A stretch of DNA of 24,286 nucleotides, from NCBI GenBank assembly GCA_023128195.1, contig JAGMEL010000097.1, forward strand, positions 1-24,286, written 5' to 3'. Within the stretch, counting starts at the first letter, position 1, and the number at the start of each line of letters is the position of its first letter. This DNA is from Caldifarciminota bacterium (GTDB lineage: Bacteria; Hydrothermota; Tepidihabitantia; SM23-42). Below are positions 14,862 through 22,052 of the stretch, piece after piece. The position numbers and the translations under genes were made by a program. A model generated the notes under the pieces. The model worked only from the letters and a program-made list of their open reading frames with translations, made no database searches and was not told the origin of the DNA.

Positions 14862-16189
14862 AAGAGTAACATGGTGACGTTAAAGTATATTAGAAGCGTC
14901 GTTGTATCGAGGATTGTTGCGATTAGGGGTCCTGACATTAATGCGGGGTCAACACCCAATTTTTTAAATATTATCGGTAAGATACCACCAAGTGATGTTG
15001 CAATTATGATTGCTGCGATCATTGCAATGGCAACGGTGAAGCCAAGCATTACATCACCCTGTAGAATAATTGCACGAAGCGCAGTTATTACACCGGCAAC
15101 AACACCCATTAAAATGCCGATCAAAAATTCTTTTTTGATGACATGCCAGATATCGCTCAATTTGATTTCACCAGTAGCAAGGCCTCTTACAACTACTGTT
15201 GCAGCCTGTGTACCAGCACTGCCGCTTGTGTTCATTAATATAGGTATGAAAAAACTCAGTGTAACAATACTCGAGAGTAAGAATGAGAAGTGTTCAAGAA
15301 CACTTCCCGAGATAAATCCAGCGAGGGCAAGAATGATTAGCCAGATAACACGCTTTTGAGCGACCCTGAACGGGCTTGCGGATAAATACTCATCAGTTCC
15401 CCCGGCAGCGCCAAAGCGGTAAATATCTTCACTCGCTTCTTCTTTTATAACATCAAGGACATCATCGACTGTAATCACGCCTTTTAATCTGCCAAGTTTA
15501 TCTAAAACCGGTAGAGATGGTTCGTCATATTTTTCAAAGACATGGACAACATCTTCCTGATCCATATTCAGATGAACACTGATGATATGAGTGTCCATTA
15601 TTCGTGAAACTTTCCTCTGCGGATTTGTTGTTAATAGATCTTTTAATGGAATCGTTCCCTGTAAACGGTTCATTTTGTCAACGACATATATATATTGTAT
15701 AAAATCTATATCCTTAGCTTTATTTCTTAATTCTCTAAAAACATATCCTATTTTTACATCTTCAGGAACAGTAATATAATCAGTAGTCATCAATCCGCCA
15801 GCAGTATTTTCTTTGTATGCAAGGAGTTCCCGCGTTCTTTTTTGCTCATCTTCATCGAGCAAGGGAATTAACTTTTCAGTTTCCTCATCGGGCAGGATAG
15901 CAAAAAGGTCAGTACGATCATCGGGCGACATTTCATTCAGAACAGCTTTTTTCTTTTCAACAGATACAGTATTCAGGATTTCTATCATTTGGTCTTCTTT
16001 TAAGGATTCAAAAATGTCGGCAGCAAATTTTATATCTAAGGCGTTAAATAGTATTAGCTGTTCATCAAGGGTCAGTTCTGACCATATCTCGGCAATGTCG
16101 GCAGGTTCAAAATATGAAACTACTTTTCTTATTGGACGTTTTTTCTTGGAGGAGATTAACTCCTTAATCTCTGGTAGAATGACTCGCAT
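14846..16189 (-). CDS. mgtE: Magnesium transporter MgtE
   Basis: 447 aa from the ATG at 16189 (MRVILPEIKEL). A longer upstream frame exists but would read through the promoter. Order: MgtE N-terminal helical domain (about 20-125: EPADIAEIWSELT, MSPDDRTDLFAILPDEE, GGLMTTDYI); two CBS domains (about 125-255: YVFRELRNK, VVDKMNRLQG, MDTHIISVHLNMDQEDVV, VITVDDVLDVI); a connecting helix; and five membrane helices (about 280-447) with NTSGSAGTQAATVVVRGLATGEI, the conserved pore-lining region. The family carries Mg2+ across the inner membrane, gated by cytoplasmic Mg2+. The start codon lies six bases after a TAAACT -10 box, so the mRNA should be leaderless. cutA overlaps its 3' end. Confidence 0.95.
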   Translation of the reverse strand: MRVILPEIKELISSKKKRPIRKVVSYFEPADIAEIWSELTLDEQLILFNALDIKFAADIFESLKEDQMIEILNTVSVEKKKAVLNEMSPDDRTDLFAILPDEETEKLIPLLDEDEQKRTRELLAYKENTAGGLMTTDYITVPEDVKIGYVFRELRNKAKDIDFIQYIYVVDKMNRLQGTIPLKDLLTTNPQRKVSRIMDTHIISVHLNMDQEDVVHVFEKYDEPSLPVLDKLGRLKGVITVDDVLDVIKEEASEDIYRFGAAGGTDEYLSASPFRVAQKRVIWLIILALAGFISGSVLEHFSFLLSSIVTLSFFIPILMNTSGSAGTQAATVVVRGLATGEIKLSDIWHVIKKEFLIGILMGVVAGVITALRAIILQGDVMLGFTVAIAMIAAIIIATSLGGILPIIFKKLGVDPALMSGPLIATILDTTTLLIYFNVTMLLLWRLQ

Positions 16190-16194
16190 AAAAT

Positions 16195-16222
16195 AGTTTA
16201 TTCTAAAAATTGATATAGTCAA
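16195..16222 (-). promoter_or_regulatory. Predicted promoter of mgtE, leaderless
   Basis: On the minus strand: TTGACT (16222-16217), 16-bp spacer, TAAACT (16200-16195), then ATG six bases on. Directly upstream of the -35 is aaaggtacgggg, nearly the tip of the 107-bp element, in the same arrangement as at the SNF transporter promoter. Confidence 0.65.
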
Positions 16223-16265
16223 CCCCGTACCTTTACTTATCTCTAAATTCCGTTAGACATAAACG

Positions 16266-16372
16266 CCCCGCACCCTGTTTTGCTTAATGTGTATGCATTG
16301 ATTGTGCATTTTGTAGAACCTCAAGAATAAATAGTGGTTTATCTGCATACTTATGCAAAACAAGGTGCGGGG
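16266..16372. mobile_element. 107-bp MITE/REP-like element, copy 1
   Basis: Bounded by terminal inverted repeats ccccgcaccctgttttgc / gcaaaacaaggtgcgggg (17 of 18 paired). It is 107 bp long and about 91% identical (10 differences) to copy 2 at 17596-17702, in the same orientation. It holds no ORF and no clear target duplication. It lies between the divergent mgtE and phzF promoters. Confidence 0.8.
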
Positions 16373-16414
16373 TAAAAAGGTTCAGAGAAGGTGATAAAGG
16401 GCAAGAATGAAATG

Positions 16415-16442
16415 TTGACAATTATTATTTGTTTGATATAAT
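16415..16442 (+). promoter_or_regulatory. Predicted promoter of the phzF unit
   Basis: TTGACA (16415-16420), 16-bp spacer, TATAAT (16437-16442), both perfect. The expected transcription start coincides with a GTG at 16449 that opens a 63-codon frame. The phzF ATG is about 220 nt downstream. Confidence 0.7.
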
Positions 16443-16448
16443 GTAATA

Positions 16449-16640
16449 GTGAGTAAAACAATAAAAGGTGATGCTTTAACAGATTTTAAGGAATGCACAC
16501 AGATACATGGTTTTTTATCCGTTTACCCGGTTAGAGAATATTTTTACAGTCTACAGGATACGACCATTGAAACAGAAGTCTCTAACAGGGTTTACATCTG
16601 CGATTATCCGTTTGAATCAACAAATAACCGAACGAGGTGA
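16449..16640 (+). CDS. Possible 63-aa leader protein before phzF
   Basis: The frame opens with a GTG seven bases after a perfect -10 box, as in the other predicted leaderless genes, and closes 28 bp before the phzF ATG without overlap. The product (MSKTIKGDALTDFKECTQIH...) is soluble-looking and has no recognised family. It may be a real small protein, a regulatory leader ORF, or a chance open frame in a 220-nt untranslated leader. Placement at the predicted transcription start is the only positive evidence. Confidence 0.35.
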   Translation: MSKTIKGDALTDFKECTQIHGFLSVYPVREYFYSLQDTTIETEVSNRVYICDYPFESTNNRTR

Positions 16641-16668
16641 GGTTATCTTGATAAAGGAGAGGACAAAT

Positions 16669-17595
16669 ATGCGTTGGTTGAACGCGAGACGGATTAGTAC
16701 TTTTACTAATGATCCGTATGCTGGAAATCCAGCGTGGGTAGTAATTAGCATTGATGAACCACAAGATGAGAAAAGGCTTCAAATATTAGCAAGCGAATTG
16801 AACCCAGTCTCAGATACTGTTTTTGTCTTCCCGGGAACAGAAAGTTCTGATATTCATCTCCGCTTTTTCAGCCAATCTGAAGAGATAAATTTTTCCGGGC
16901 ACGGAACAGTAGCAGCATATCATGCGCTGGAACATGAGGGTTTAATTAATTTTACTGAACCAATCACCCTGGTCAGGCAGAAGACAAAAACCGGCATTCA
17001 ACATATTGAACTACGAGTGAAGGATAAGAAAATTGAAAGGGTTACTGTTTCATTGCCGATGCCACAGTTTATAAGTATGCCACTTGAGGTGAAGTCAATA
17101 GCGACATTTCTTGGCATTTCACCGATTGATATATTAGATGCTGCGCATCCGATAGGGGTTGTTGCATTATCAGGATGTAGTAATATAATTGTTCCAGTAA
17201 AATCGTGCAATTTTCTTTTAAATATTGAGCCAAATTTCCATTTAATGAAAGATTATTGTGATCGGTTTCATTTAACAGAAGTTGTTGTTTATTGTCTTGA
17301 TACAATGGATAAGGATAATACAGCCCATATACGGCATTTTGCTCCGTCCATCGGTATAAATGAAGACCCGGTGTCAGGTGTAGGTAGTGCTTCATTAGCT
17401 TGCTATTTAGTCCAGAACCGCATTGTTTCAATTGAAGAAATGACTCGAATGGTCATGGAACAGGGTTGTTTTATGAAGAGGCCTGGTATCGTCTATACTC
17501 ATGTCTATACTTATAAAAATCAGATACTAAAGGTTTCATTTGGCGGTCAGGGTGTTGTGACTTTTGAAGGTCAGGTACTATTACCTAAGGGATAA
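16669..17595 (+). CDS. PhzF-family isomerase/epimerase-like protein
   Basis: 308 aa from the ATG at 16669, preceded by AAAGGAG; an upstream in-frame ATG would add 54 residues with no family match. Two-lobed PhzF fold: N-terminal ARRISTFTNDPYAGNPAWVV, then the SGHGTVAAYHAL segment (family CGHATLAA), a basic middle, and the C-terminal lobe with HIRHFAPSIGINEDPVSGVGSASLACYLV (family EDPVTGSAH). PhzF-family enzymes isomerise or epimerise small carboxylate substrates; the substrate here is unknown. Position 49 is Asp (VSDTVFVF) where PhzF-type members usually have the catalytic Glu (SETAF), so chemistry may be altered. The gene sits between two copies of a 107-bp MITE-like repeat, hinting that the segment may have moved as a unit. 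Confidence 0.88.
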   Translation: MRWLNARRISTFTNDPYAGNPAWVVISIDEPQDEKRLQILASELNPVSDTVFVFPGTESSDIHLRFFSQSEEINFSGHGTVAAYHALEHEGLINFTEPITLVRQKTKTGIQHIELRVKDKKIERVTVSLPMPQFISMPLEVKSIATFLGISPIDILDAAHPIGVVALSGCSNIIVPVKSCNFLLNIEPNFHLMKDYCDRFHLTEVVVYCLDTMDKDNTAHIRHFAPSIGINEDPVSGVGSASLACYLVQNRIVSIEEMTRMVMEQGCFMKRPGIVYTHVYTYKNQILKVSFGGQGVVTFEGQVLLPKG

Positions 17596-17702
17596 CCCCG
17601 CACCTTGTTTTACTTAATGTGTACGCATTGATTACGCATTCTGTAGAACTCCAAGAATAAATAGTGGTTTATCTGCATACTTATGCCGAACAAGGTGCGG
17701 GG
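17596..17702. mobile_element. 107-bp MITE/REP-like element, copy 2
   Basis: Starts the base after the phzF stop codon (TAA then ccccgcacc) and ends directly against the TTGACA of the next promoter. Same length and orientation as copy 1, with 10 differences, several clustered in the left arm and at the inner edge of the right repeat. Confidence 0.8.
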
Positions 17703-17730
17703 TTGACACCTACATAAGGCTGGATATAAT
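17703..17730 (+). promoter_or_regulatory. Predicted promoter of the SNF transporter, leaderless
   Basis: Perfect TTGACA (17703-17708), 16-bp spacer, perfect TATAAT (17725-17730), then ATG at 17736. The -35 begins at the base after the MITE-like element, so the element tip is the immediate upstream sequence. Confidence 0.75.
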
Positions 17731-17735
17731 TGCCC

Positions 17736-19196
17736 ATGCGAGATATTTGGGAAAGTAGGACTTCATTTATCTTAGCATCAATAGGTTCAGCCATAGGTCT
17801 GGGCAATATCTGGCGTTTTCCCTATGTGTGCTATGAAAACGGCGGCGGGGCTTTCTTAATACCCTATCTCATTGCACTTCTTACAACAGGTATCCCATTA
17901 ATGATTCTTGAGTTTTCCCTCGGACACAAATTCGCCAAACCGGCGCCAGCTGCGCTAGGTCATATCAAGAAGCGTTTTGAAGTACTCGGTTGGTTCGCCC
18001 TGCTCATTGGTTTTGGTATTGTCACGTACTATGCTGTTATTATGGGATGGTGCTTTAATTATCTCGGTTATTCCTTTAATCTTGCATGGGGGCAGGATAC
18101 TCAAGCGTTTTTCTTCAATCAATTCCTGCAGATATCTGAATCGCCAATGCAAATAGGTGGTGTACAGTGGATGATAGTACTGGGATTGGTCCTGACCTGG
18201 ATTTTTGTTATCGCGGCCATTTGGAAAGGTGCAAAAACTGTCGGAAAGGTAGTGTACTTCACCGTAACCATCCCATGGATTATCTTAATAGTACTTGTTG
18301 TCAGAGGAATAACGCTCCCCGGCGCAATCGAAGGTCTGAAATTCTATCTCACACCTCAATTCAGTGCATTACTCAATTACAAGGTATGGCTTGCGGCCTA
18401 TTCTCAGGTTTTCTTCTCGCTCACCATAGGCTTTGGTGTTCAAATCACCTATGCCAGTTTCTTGAAAAAGGAATCCGATATTGTGAATAACGCATTTATT
18501 GTAAGTTTTGCCAATAATGCAACGTCCTTTATCGGTGGTCTTGCAGTATTTTCAGTCCTTGGATACTACGCTCATCTAAGCGGTCTACCAGTAAGTGAGG
18601 TAGTGGAATCAGGACCACAGCTGGCATTTGTAACTTATCCAACAATTATTGGTTTACTCCCGGTTGGGGCGAGTATTTTCGGCATACTTTTCTTCCTTAT
18701 GCTTTTGACCTTAGGTATTGATTCTGCATTCTCATTGGTTGAAGCTGGAGCGGCTTCGGTGATCTATAAATTCAAGATAAAACGTATTCATGCAAATATT
18801 GGTTTTGGTATCTTCGCTCTTGTAGTTGGAATTCTCTACACGACAAAAGCTGGTTTGCATTGGCTTGATATCGTGGATCATTTCATGAACAACTTCGGTT
18901 TGCTCATTGTCGGTATCATTCAGTGTATCGCAATCGGTTATTTCTATAACACTAAAGAGATGAGGGAATATGCGAACAGTAAATCCGATTTCACGATTGG
19001 ACGATGGTGGGAGTTTTCAATCAAGTACTTAACACCAATTGTTGTAGGCATTCTTTTCCTCACGAATATCTATGATCGTATCATGTCATCCTATGGCGGT
19101 TATTCACGTATGCCTGAATTTCTGGGTGGATGGTTAGTCTTGATCGTCTTCATCGCAGTTGCCGTCATTCTGTATAAAATAAAGAGGAGAGAATAA
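17736..19196 (+). CDS. SNF/NSS-family sodium-coupled amino-acid-type symporter
   Basis: 486 aa from the ATG at 17736; a TTG two codons earlier would overlap the -10 box. The opening WESRTSFILASIGSAIGLGNIWRFPYVCYENGGGAFLIPYL is the hallmark first helix of the neurotransmitter:sodium symporter family, with the unwound GSAIGLGN sodium/substrate site. About eleven to twelve hydrophobic segments follow, including GIPLMILEFSLGH (helix 2), FFSLTIGFGVQITYASFL (helix 6 region) and FLMLLTLGIDSAFSLVEA (helix 8 sodium site). The family imports amino acids or related solutes with Na+; the substrate is not readable. A 30-codon gene overlapping its stop encodes a MetS-like small subunit, as in the MetPS system of corynebacteria, which supports an amino acid such as Met or Ala. 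The message is predicted to be leaderless. Confidence 0.93.
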   Translation: MRDIWESRTSFILASIGSAIGLGNIWRFPYVCYENGGGAFLIPYLIALLTTGIPLMILEFSLGHKFAKPAPAALGHIKKRFEVLGWFALLIGFGIVTYYAVIMGWCFNYLGYSFNLAWGQDTQAFFFNQFLQISESPMQIGGVQWMIVLGLVLTWIFVIAAIWKGAKTVGKVVYFTVTIPWIILIVLVVRGITLPGAIEGLKFYLTPQFSALLNYKVWLAAYSQVFFSLTIGFGVQITYASFLKKESDIVNNAFIVSFANNATSFIGGLAVFSVLGYYAHLSGLPVSEVVESGPQLAFVTYPTIIGLLPVGASIFGILFFLMLLTLGIDSAFSLVEAGAASVIYKFKIKRIHANIGFGIFALVVGILYTTKAGLHWLDIVDHFMNNFGLLIVGIIQCIAIGYFYNTKEMREYANSKSDFTIGRWWEFSIKYLTPIVVGILFLTNIYDRIMSSYGGYSRMPEFLGGWLVLIVFIAVAVILYKIKRRE

Positions 19197-19288
19197 TGCC
19201 GATATCTGCATGGATCATGTTTTCTGTTACAGTACTCATCCTTTTCGGTGGTATTGTGCTGTGCCTGTTTAAAATGAAAAGAAAATAG
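19196..19288 (+). CDS. MetS-like small subunit of the NSS transporter
   Basis: A 30-aa single-helix membrane protein (MPISAWIMFSVTVLILFGGI, then VLCLFKMKRK), starting at an ATG that overlaps the transporter stop (TAATG). The short periplasm-side start, the WIMF helix, the glycine pair in mid-helix and the basic tail match the MetS type of small subunit found with NSS transporters (methionine/alanine importer small subunit). Coupled translation implies a stoichiometric partner. It is easily missed because of its length. Confidence 0.75.
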   Translation: MPISAWIMFSVTVLILFGGIVLCLFKMKRK

Positions 19289-19332
19289 GAGCCGATTCCA
19301 AAAACAGAATATCATTCATTGAAACCGACTCC
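19288..19332. terminator. Possible two-way terminator hairpin
   Basis: Arms ggagccgatt (19288-19297) and aaccgactcc (19323-19332) pair at 8 of 10 positions, starting at the last base of the MetS-like stop codon. T-rich sequence flanks both sides (taatatctatttt after it, ctattttctttt on the other strand). It sits between convergent genes. Confidence 0.45.
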
Positions 19333-19338
19333 TAATAT

Positions 19339-19893
19339 CTATTTTCGATATTTCTTTGTACCTTCTTCATAGAGATCGCCGCCGTGTGTATCATTAGCGA
19401 CGATGACTGGAAAGTCTTCAACCTCGAGTTCCCTTATTGCTTCAGGACCGAGATCTTCATAGGCGATTATCTTGACTGCCTTAATATTTTTGGCAATCAG
19501 GGCAGCCGCACCACCCGTTGCAGCAAAGTAAACAGCCTTATGTTTTTCCATAGCTCCGCGTACTTCTTTTGAGCGGGTACCTTTGCCGATCATGCCTTTC
19601 AGTCCAAGCGAAAGGAGAACCGGCGTATAGGGATCGCAGCGGCCAGAGGTCGTAGGTCCGGCAGGACCGATAACATAACCCGGTTTTGCTGGTGCTGGTC
19701 CAACATAATATATAATTTGTCCTTTTATATCGAATGGAAGGGATTCACCCTTCTCGATAAGATCGATGAGGCGCTTGTGTGCTGCATCTCGCGCAGTATA
19801 TATCTTGCCGGTGATGAGTACACTATCGCCAATTTTTAAGCTCTGAACATCCTCATCAGAAAGCGGGGTTTTTATTTTGATGGGTTCAGCCAT
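19339..19893 (-). CDS. Class I fumarate hydratase, beta (C-terminal) subunit
   Basis: 184 aa from the ATG at 19893, preceded by AAGGAGG. This subunit supplies substrate-binding residues to the Fe-S hydratase: GKIYTARDAAHKRL near the N-terminus, GPAGPTTSGRCDPYTP (about 77-92; family GPTTSxRMD), GMIGKGTR, ATGGAAALIAKNIK, and a C-terminal EDLGPEAIRELEVEDFPVIV. Together with the alpha subunit encoded upstream it interconverts fumarate and malate. Tartrate dehydratase belongs to the same family and cannot be fully excluded. In most genomes with split subunits the two genes abut; here 395 bp of repeat-rich DNA lies between them. Confidence 0.92.
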   Translation of the reverse strand: MAEPIKIKTPLSDEDVQSLKIGDSVLITGKIYTARDAAHKRLIDLIEKGESLPFDIKGQIIYYVGPAPAKPGYVIGPAGPTTSGRCDPYTPVLLSLGLKGMIGKGTRSKEVRGAMEKHKAVYFAATGGAAALIAKNIKAVKIIAYEDLGPEAIRELEVEDFPVIVANDTHGGDLYEEGTKKYRK

Positions 19894-20288
19894 AATGCCT
19901 CCTTAAAAACGACTTCACTTTGTTCAGTCAAATCCTAATTTCAATCCTGAATCAAGTTCAGGACTAAATCCTTTACCCCATGAAATACAGCCTTCCTTGA
20001 AGCATTTTATCTTCTCTAACTTTGATTGTTTTCCTTTTTCATTTCCCATAGTTAGATTACTCTTATTTCACGGGGTGAATAATATCTAAATCCAAATGAA
20101 CAAAATTCAAAATTCCGATCTCTACCCGAGAATTCTTGCAAAATAGGATTATGTTTTGAATATTTGAGTTTAGGAATTTGAATTTGTTTAGAGTTTAGGA
20201 TTTCGGATTTAGAATTTGCATAAGTGTTATTCAAATTCCTGTGGGTAAAAGATGATGACAACAAGTTCATTCTACTTTCAATTCCAAG
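19894..20288. repeat. Repeat-rich gap splitting the fumarase genes
   Basis: 395 bp without a gene. It holds one copy (19941-20075) of the 135-bp direct repeat. About 20080-20240 is AT-rich with short units (aaaattcaaaattcc, gaatttgaatttg, ggatttagaatttg), which also occur after the second copy near 22830-23020. No promoter with the window's usual pattern was found here, so the beta gene probably depends on read-through from the alpha gene. Confidence 0.75.
19941..20075. repeat. 135-bp direct repeat, copy 1
   Basis: Matches 22680-22814 with about seven differences (about 95%). It opens with the hairpin tcctgaa tcaag ttcagga. Its inner 100 bp (19976-20075) is bounded by inverted ends ccccatgaaat / atttcacgggg (10 of 11), a MITE-like build. 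It has no ORF of note. Confidence 0.8.
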
Positions 20289-21128
20289 CTACAACGTGAC
20301 GCTCTTATGTCTTGCCGCGTGGCAATTCGTATTAACTGCAACTGGGAAAGATGCGATGTGTCGGGGGTGGACTTCAATGAAAACATCGAGCGCAGTTGTT
20401 CTGCCGCCAAGACCCATCGGACCAATACCGAGGTTGTTTATTTTTTCAAGCAGTTCTCGTTCAACGTCAGCATAGAATGGATCCGGGTTCCTTTGACCGA
20501 TATCGCGCAAGAGAGCTTTCTTGGCGAGGAAAGCAACGTATTCAAAGGTTCCGCCAATACCAACGCCGATGACTGTGGGTGGACATGGATTCGAGCTTGA
20601 ACGCGTTACACGGTCGATGACAAAGTTTTTCACACCTTCAATACCGTCAGCCGGTTTCATCATTTTCACTTCGCTCATATTTTCACTACCACCGCCCTTT
20701 GGGGCAACCGTGATTTTTATTTTGTCACCAGGTACGATCGACGTATGCACGATGGCTGGTGTATTGTCGCCGGTATTCTTTCCTTTCACAGGATCGGAAA
20801 CAATTGATTTTCTCAGGAATCCTTCAGTATAACCTTTTTTTACTCCATCATTGATTGCTTTAATAATATTGCCTTTGACATGAGCGTCTTCACCCATCTC
20901 CAGAAAAACGACAGCAAAGCCACAATCCTGACAGATTGGGATTTTTTCCGTTTTTGCAATTTCAGCATTCTTGAGCAATTGACCTAAGATATCCTTACCA
21001 GTTTCGGATTCTTCTTTTGCCAAAGCCTGCTTAAGTACGTTGACTACATCGTCGCCCAGATAGTAATTAGCATCCATACACAGGCGAGCTACTGCATCTA
21101 CAATGGTGTTATAATCAACTTCTCTCAT
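20289..21128 (-). CDS. Class I fumarate hydratase, alpha (N-terminal) subunit
   Basis: 279 aa from the ATG at 21128 with AAAGGAGG upstream. This subunit carries the oxygen-sensitive [4Fe-4S] cluster. The three expected cysteines are visible: C66 in IPICQDCG, C182 in SNPCPP and C269 in VNTNCHAARH. Other family segments are DNTPAIVHTSIVPGD, APKGGGSENMS and GIGPMGLGGRTTALDV. Use of this fumarase type fits an anaerobic or microaerophilic lifestyle (inference). The gene is followed on the same strand by the beta subunit after a repeat-filled gap, and preceded by the hydrolase gene. Confidence 0.93.
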   Translation of the reverse strand: MREVDYNTIVDAVARLCMDANYYLGDDVVNVLKQALAKEESETGKDILGQLLKNAEIAKTEKIPICQDCGFAVVFLEMGEDAHVKGNIIKAINDGVKKGYTEGFLRKSIVSDPVKGKNTGDNTPAIVHTSIVPGDKIKITVAPKGGGSENMSEVKMMKPADGIEGVKNFVIDRVTRSSSNPCPPTVIGVGIGGTFEYVAFLAKKALLRDIGQRNPDPFYADVERELLEKINNLGIGPMGLGGRTTALDVFIEVHPRHIASFPVAVNTNCHAARHKSVTL

Positions 21129-21233
21129 TTAGCCTCCTTTTTATTTAGCCTGCGGCTAAATACACGGATTTCCACAGATCCCCATCTCCTTGTCTTTATA
21201 ATTCCCGCATCCAAACCTAAACCAATTAACCAA
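21129..21233. repeat. Mosaic repeat gap upstream of fumarase alpha
   Basis: Contains the perfect hairpin tttagcc tgc ggctaaa (about 21144-21160), a tacacggatttccacagat unit, and a tract (about 21186-21230, ctccttgtctttata onward) that closely matches 23319-23364 in the rpsN-rplE gap. Both tracts lie next to the stop codon of the upstream minus-strand gene. Confidence 0.65.
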
Positions 21234-21881
21234 TTATTTGGTTGGTGAAAGAACATAGACGGTTGTCTTTTCAGGCAAACTTTCTTTCGTAACCTCGAGT
21301 TCACGATCTATTTTTTCTACTTCTTTGCCTTGCACAAAATCGTCAATAGCCGCGATTGGAAAACCACATTTATCAGTTTTAAAATGCATGGGAATGACGA
21401 TTTTGGGTTTAAGAGTTTTGATGACACTCTCTGCTACTTTGGCGTCAATTGTGAAGTAGCCGCCAACCGGAATGAATAGAACATCAACATTGCCTATGCC
21501 TTCGATTTCTTCGTGACTCAGATCATGACCAAGGTCTCCGAGATGGACGATGTTCATTCTGTCAATGATCATATTGAAGATGATATTGGTACCGCGTTCT
21601 TTACCCTTGCTCGTATCATGATAGACATTGACACCGCTGATTTTTATGTCTTTTATGACCCGGGCATCAGCACTTTTTACAAAGGTTGGATCACCGTTTA
21701 TTTTGGTTTCGTTATGGTCGTCATGTTCGTGCGAAATTGTGACGATATCAGCTTCTTCGGTTATTTGATCGTACTTTATGCCGCCATCAAAACAACCAGG
21801 TTTATAGGGGTCAGTTATGATTCTGACGCCAGTATCTGAGGTTATTAGGAAAGCCGCATGTCCTAGAAATTTGACCTTCAT
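21234..21881 (-). CDS. Metallo-beta-lactamase-fold metal-dependent hydrolase
   Basis: 215 aa from the ATG at 21881 (MKVKFLGHAAFLI), preceded by AAAGGAG; a TAC-rich upstream ATG adds seven residues and lacks a ribosome site. The opening VKFLGHAAFLI and the metal-binding motif SHEHDDHN (51-58, HxHxDH) mark the UlaG-like/Lactamase_B_3 type of MBL hydrolase (UPF0173 group). Further metal ligands probably lie in IVHLGDLGH (about 120) and VIPMHFKTD (about 180). It is cytoplasmic with an unknown substrate. Its own promoter faces that of recR. It runs in the same direction as the fumarase genes but is separated by 105 bp of repeats. Confidence 0.88.
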   Translation of the reverse strand: MKVKFLGHAAFLITSDTGVRIITDPYKPGCFDGGIKYDQITEEADIVTISHEHDDHNETKINGDPTFVKSADARVIKDIKISGVNVYHDTSKGKERGTNIIFNMIIDRMNIVHLGDLGHDLSHEEIEGIGNVDVLFIPVGGYFTIDAKVAESVIKTLKPKIVIPMHFKTDKCGFPIAAIDDFVQGKEVEKIDRELEVTKESLPEKTTVYVLSPTK

Positions 21882-21961
21882 GATAACTCCTTTCTTGTAC
21901 AAACAAAATGTTCTGTAATATCTTTATACTTGTACTTGTTTCGTGCATTCGAAACTGAGTT

Positions 21962-21989
21962 ATTATATAGAAATTGCGCGGAAAATCAA
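21962..21989 (-). promoter_or_regulatory. Predicted promoter of the MBL hydrolase gene
   Basis: On the minus strand: TTGATT (21989-21984), 16-bp spacer, TATAAT (21967-21962). The leader is about 75 nt and carries a Shine-Dalgarno. Confidence 0.65.
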
Positions 21990-22019
21990 GGGGGATAGTG
22001 AGCGAAATAGAAATCAGCA

Positions 22020-22047
22020 TTGACTTATTGTGGATAATAAGTAAAAT
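22020..22047 (+). promoter_or_regulatory. Predicted promoter of recR, leaderless
   Basis: TTGACT (22020-22025), 16-bp spacer, TAAAAT (22042-22047), then ATG at 22053, six bases after the -10. It faces away from the hydrolase promoter about 30 bp away. Confidence 0.65.
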
Positions 22048-22052
22048 AGACT

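Noticed and set aside
14871..16196. Long plus-strand frames opposite mgtE (also opposite the C25-like and fumarase genes)
   Set aside because: They are antisense shadows: no ribosome sites, no recognisable domains, and the opposite strand encodes clear protein families.
16507..16668. N-terminal extension of the PhzF-family protein from an upstream in-frame ATG
   Set aside because: The 54 extra residues match no family feature, and a good AAAGGAG lies before the ATG at 16669, where the family fold begins.
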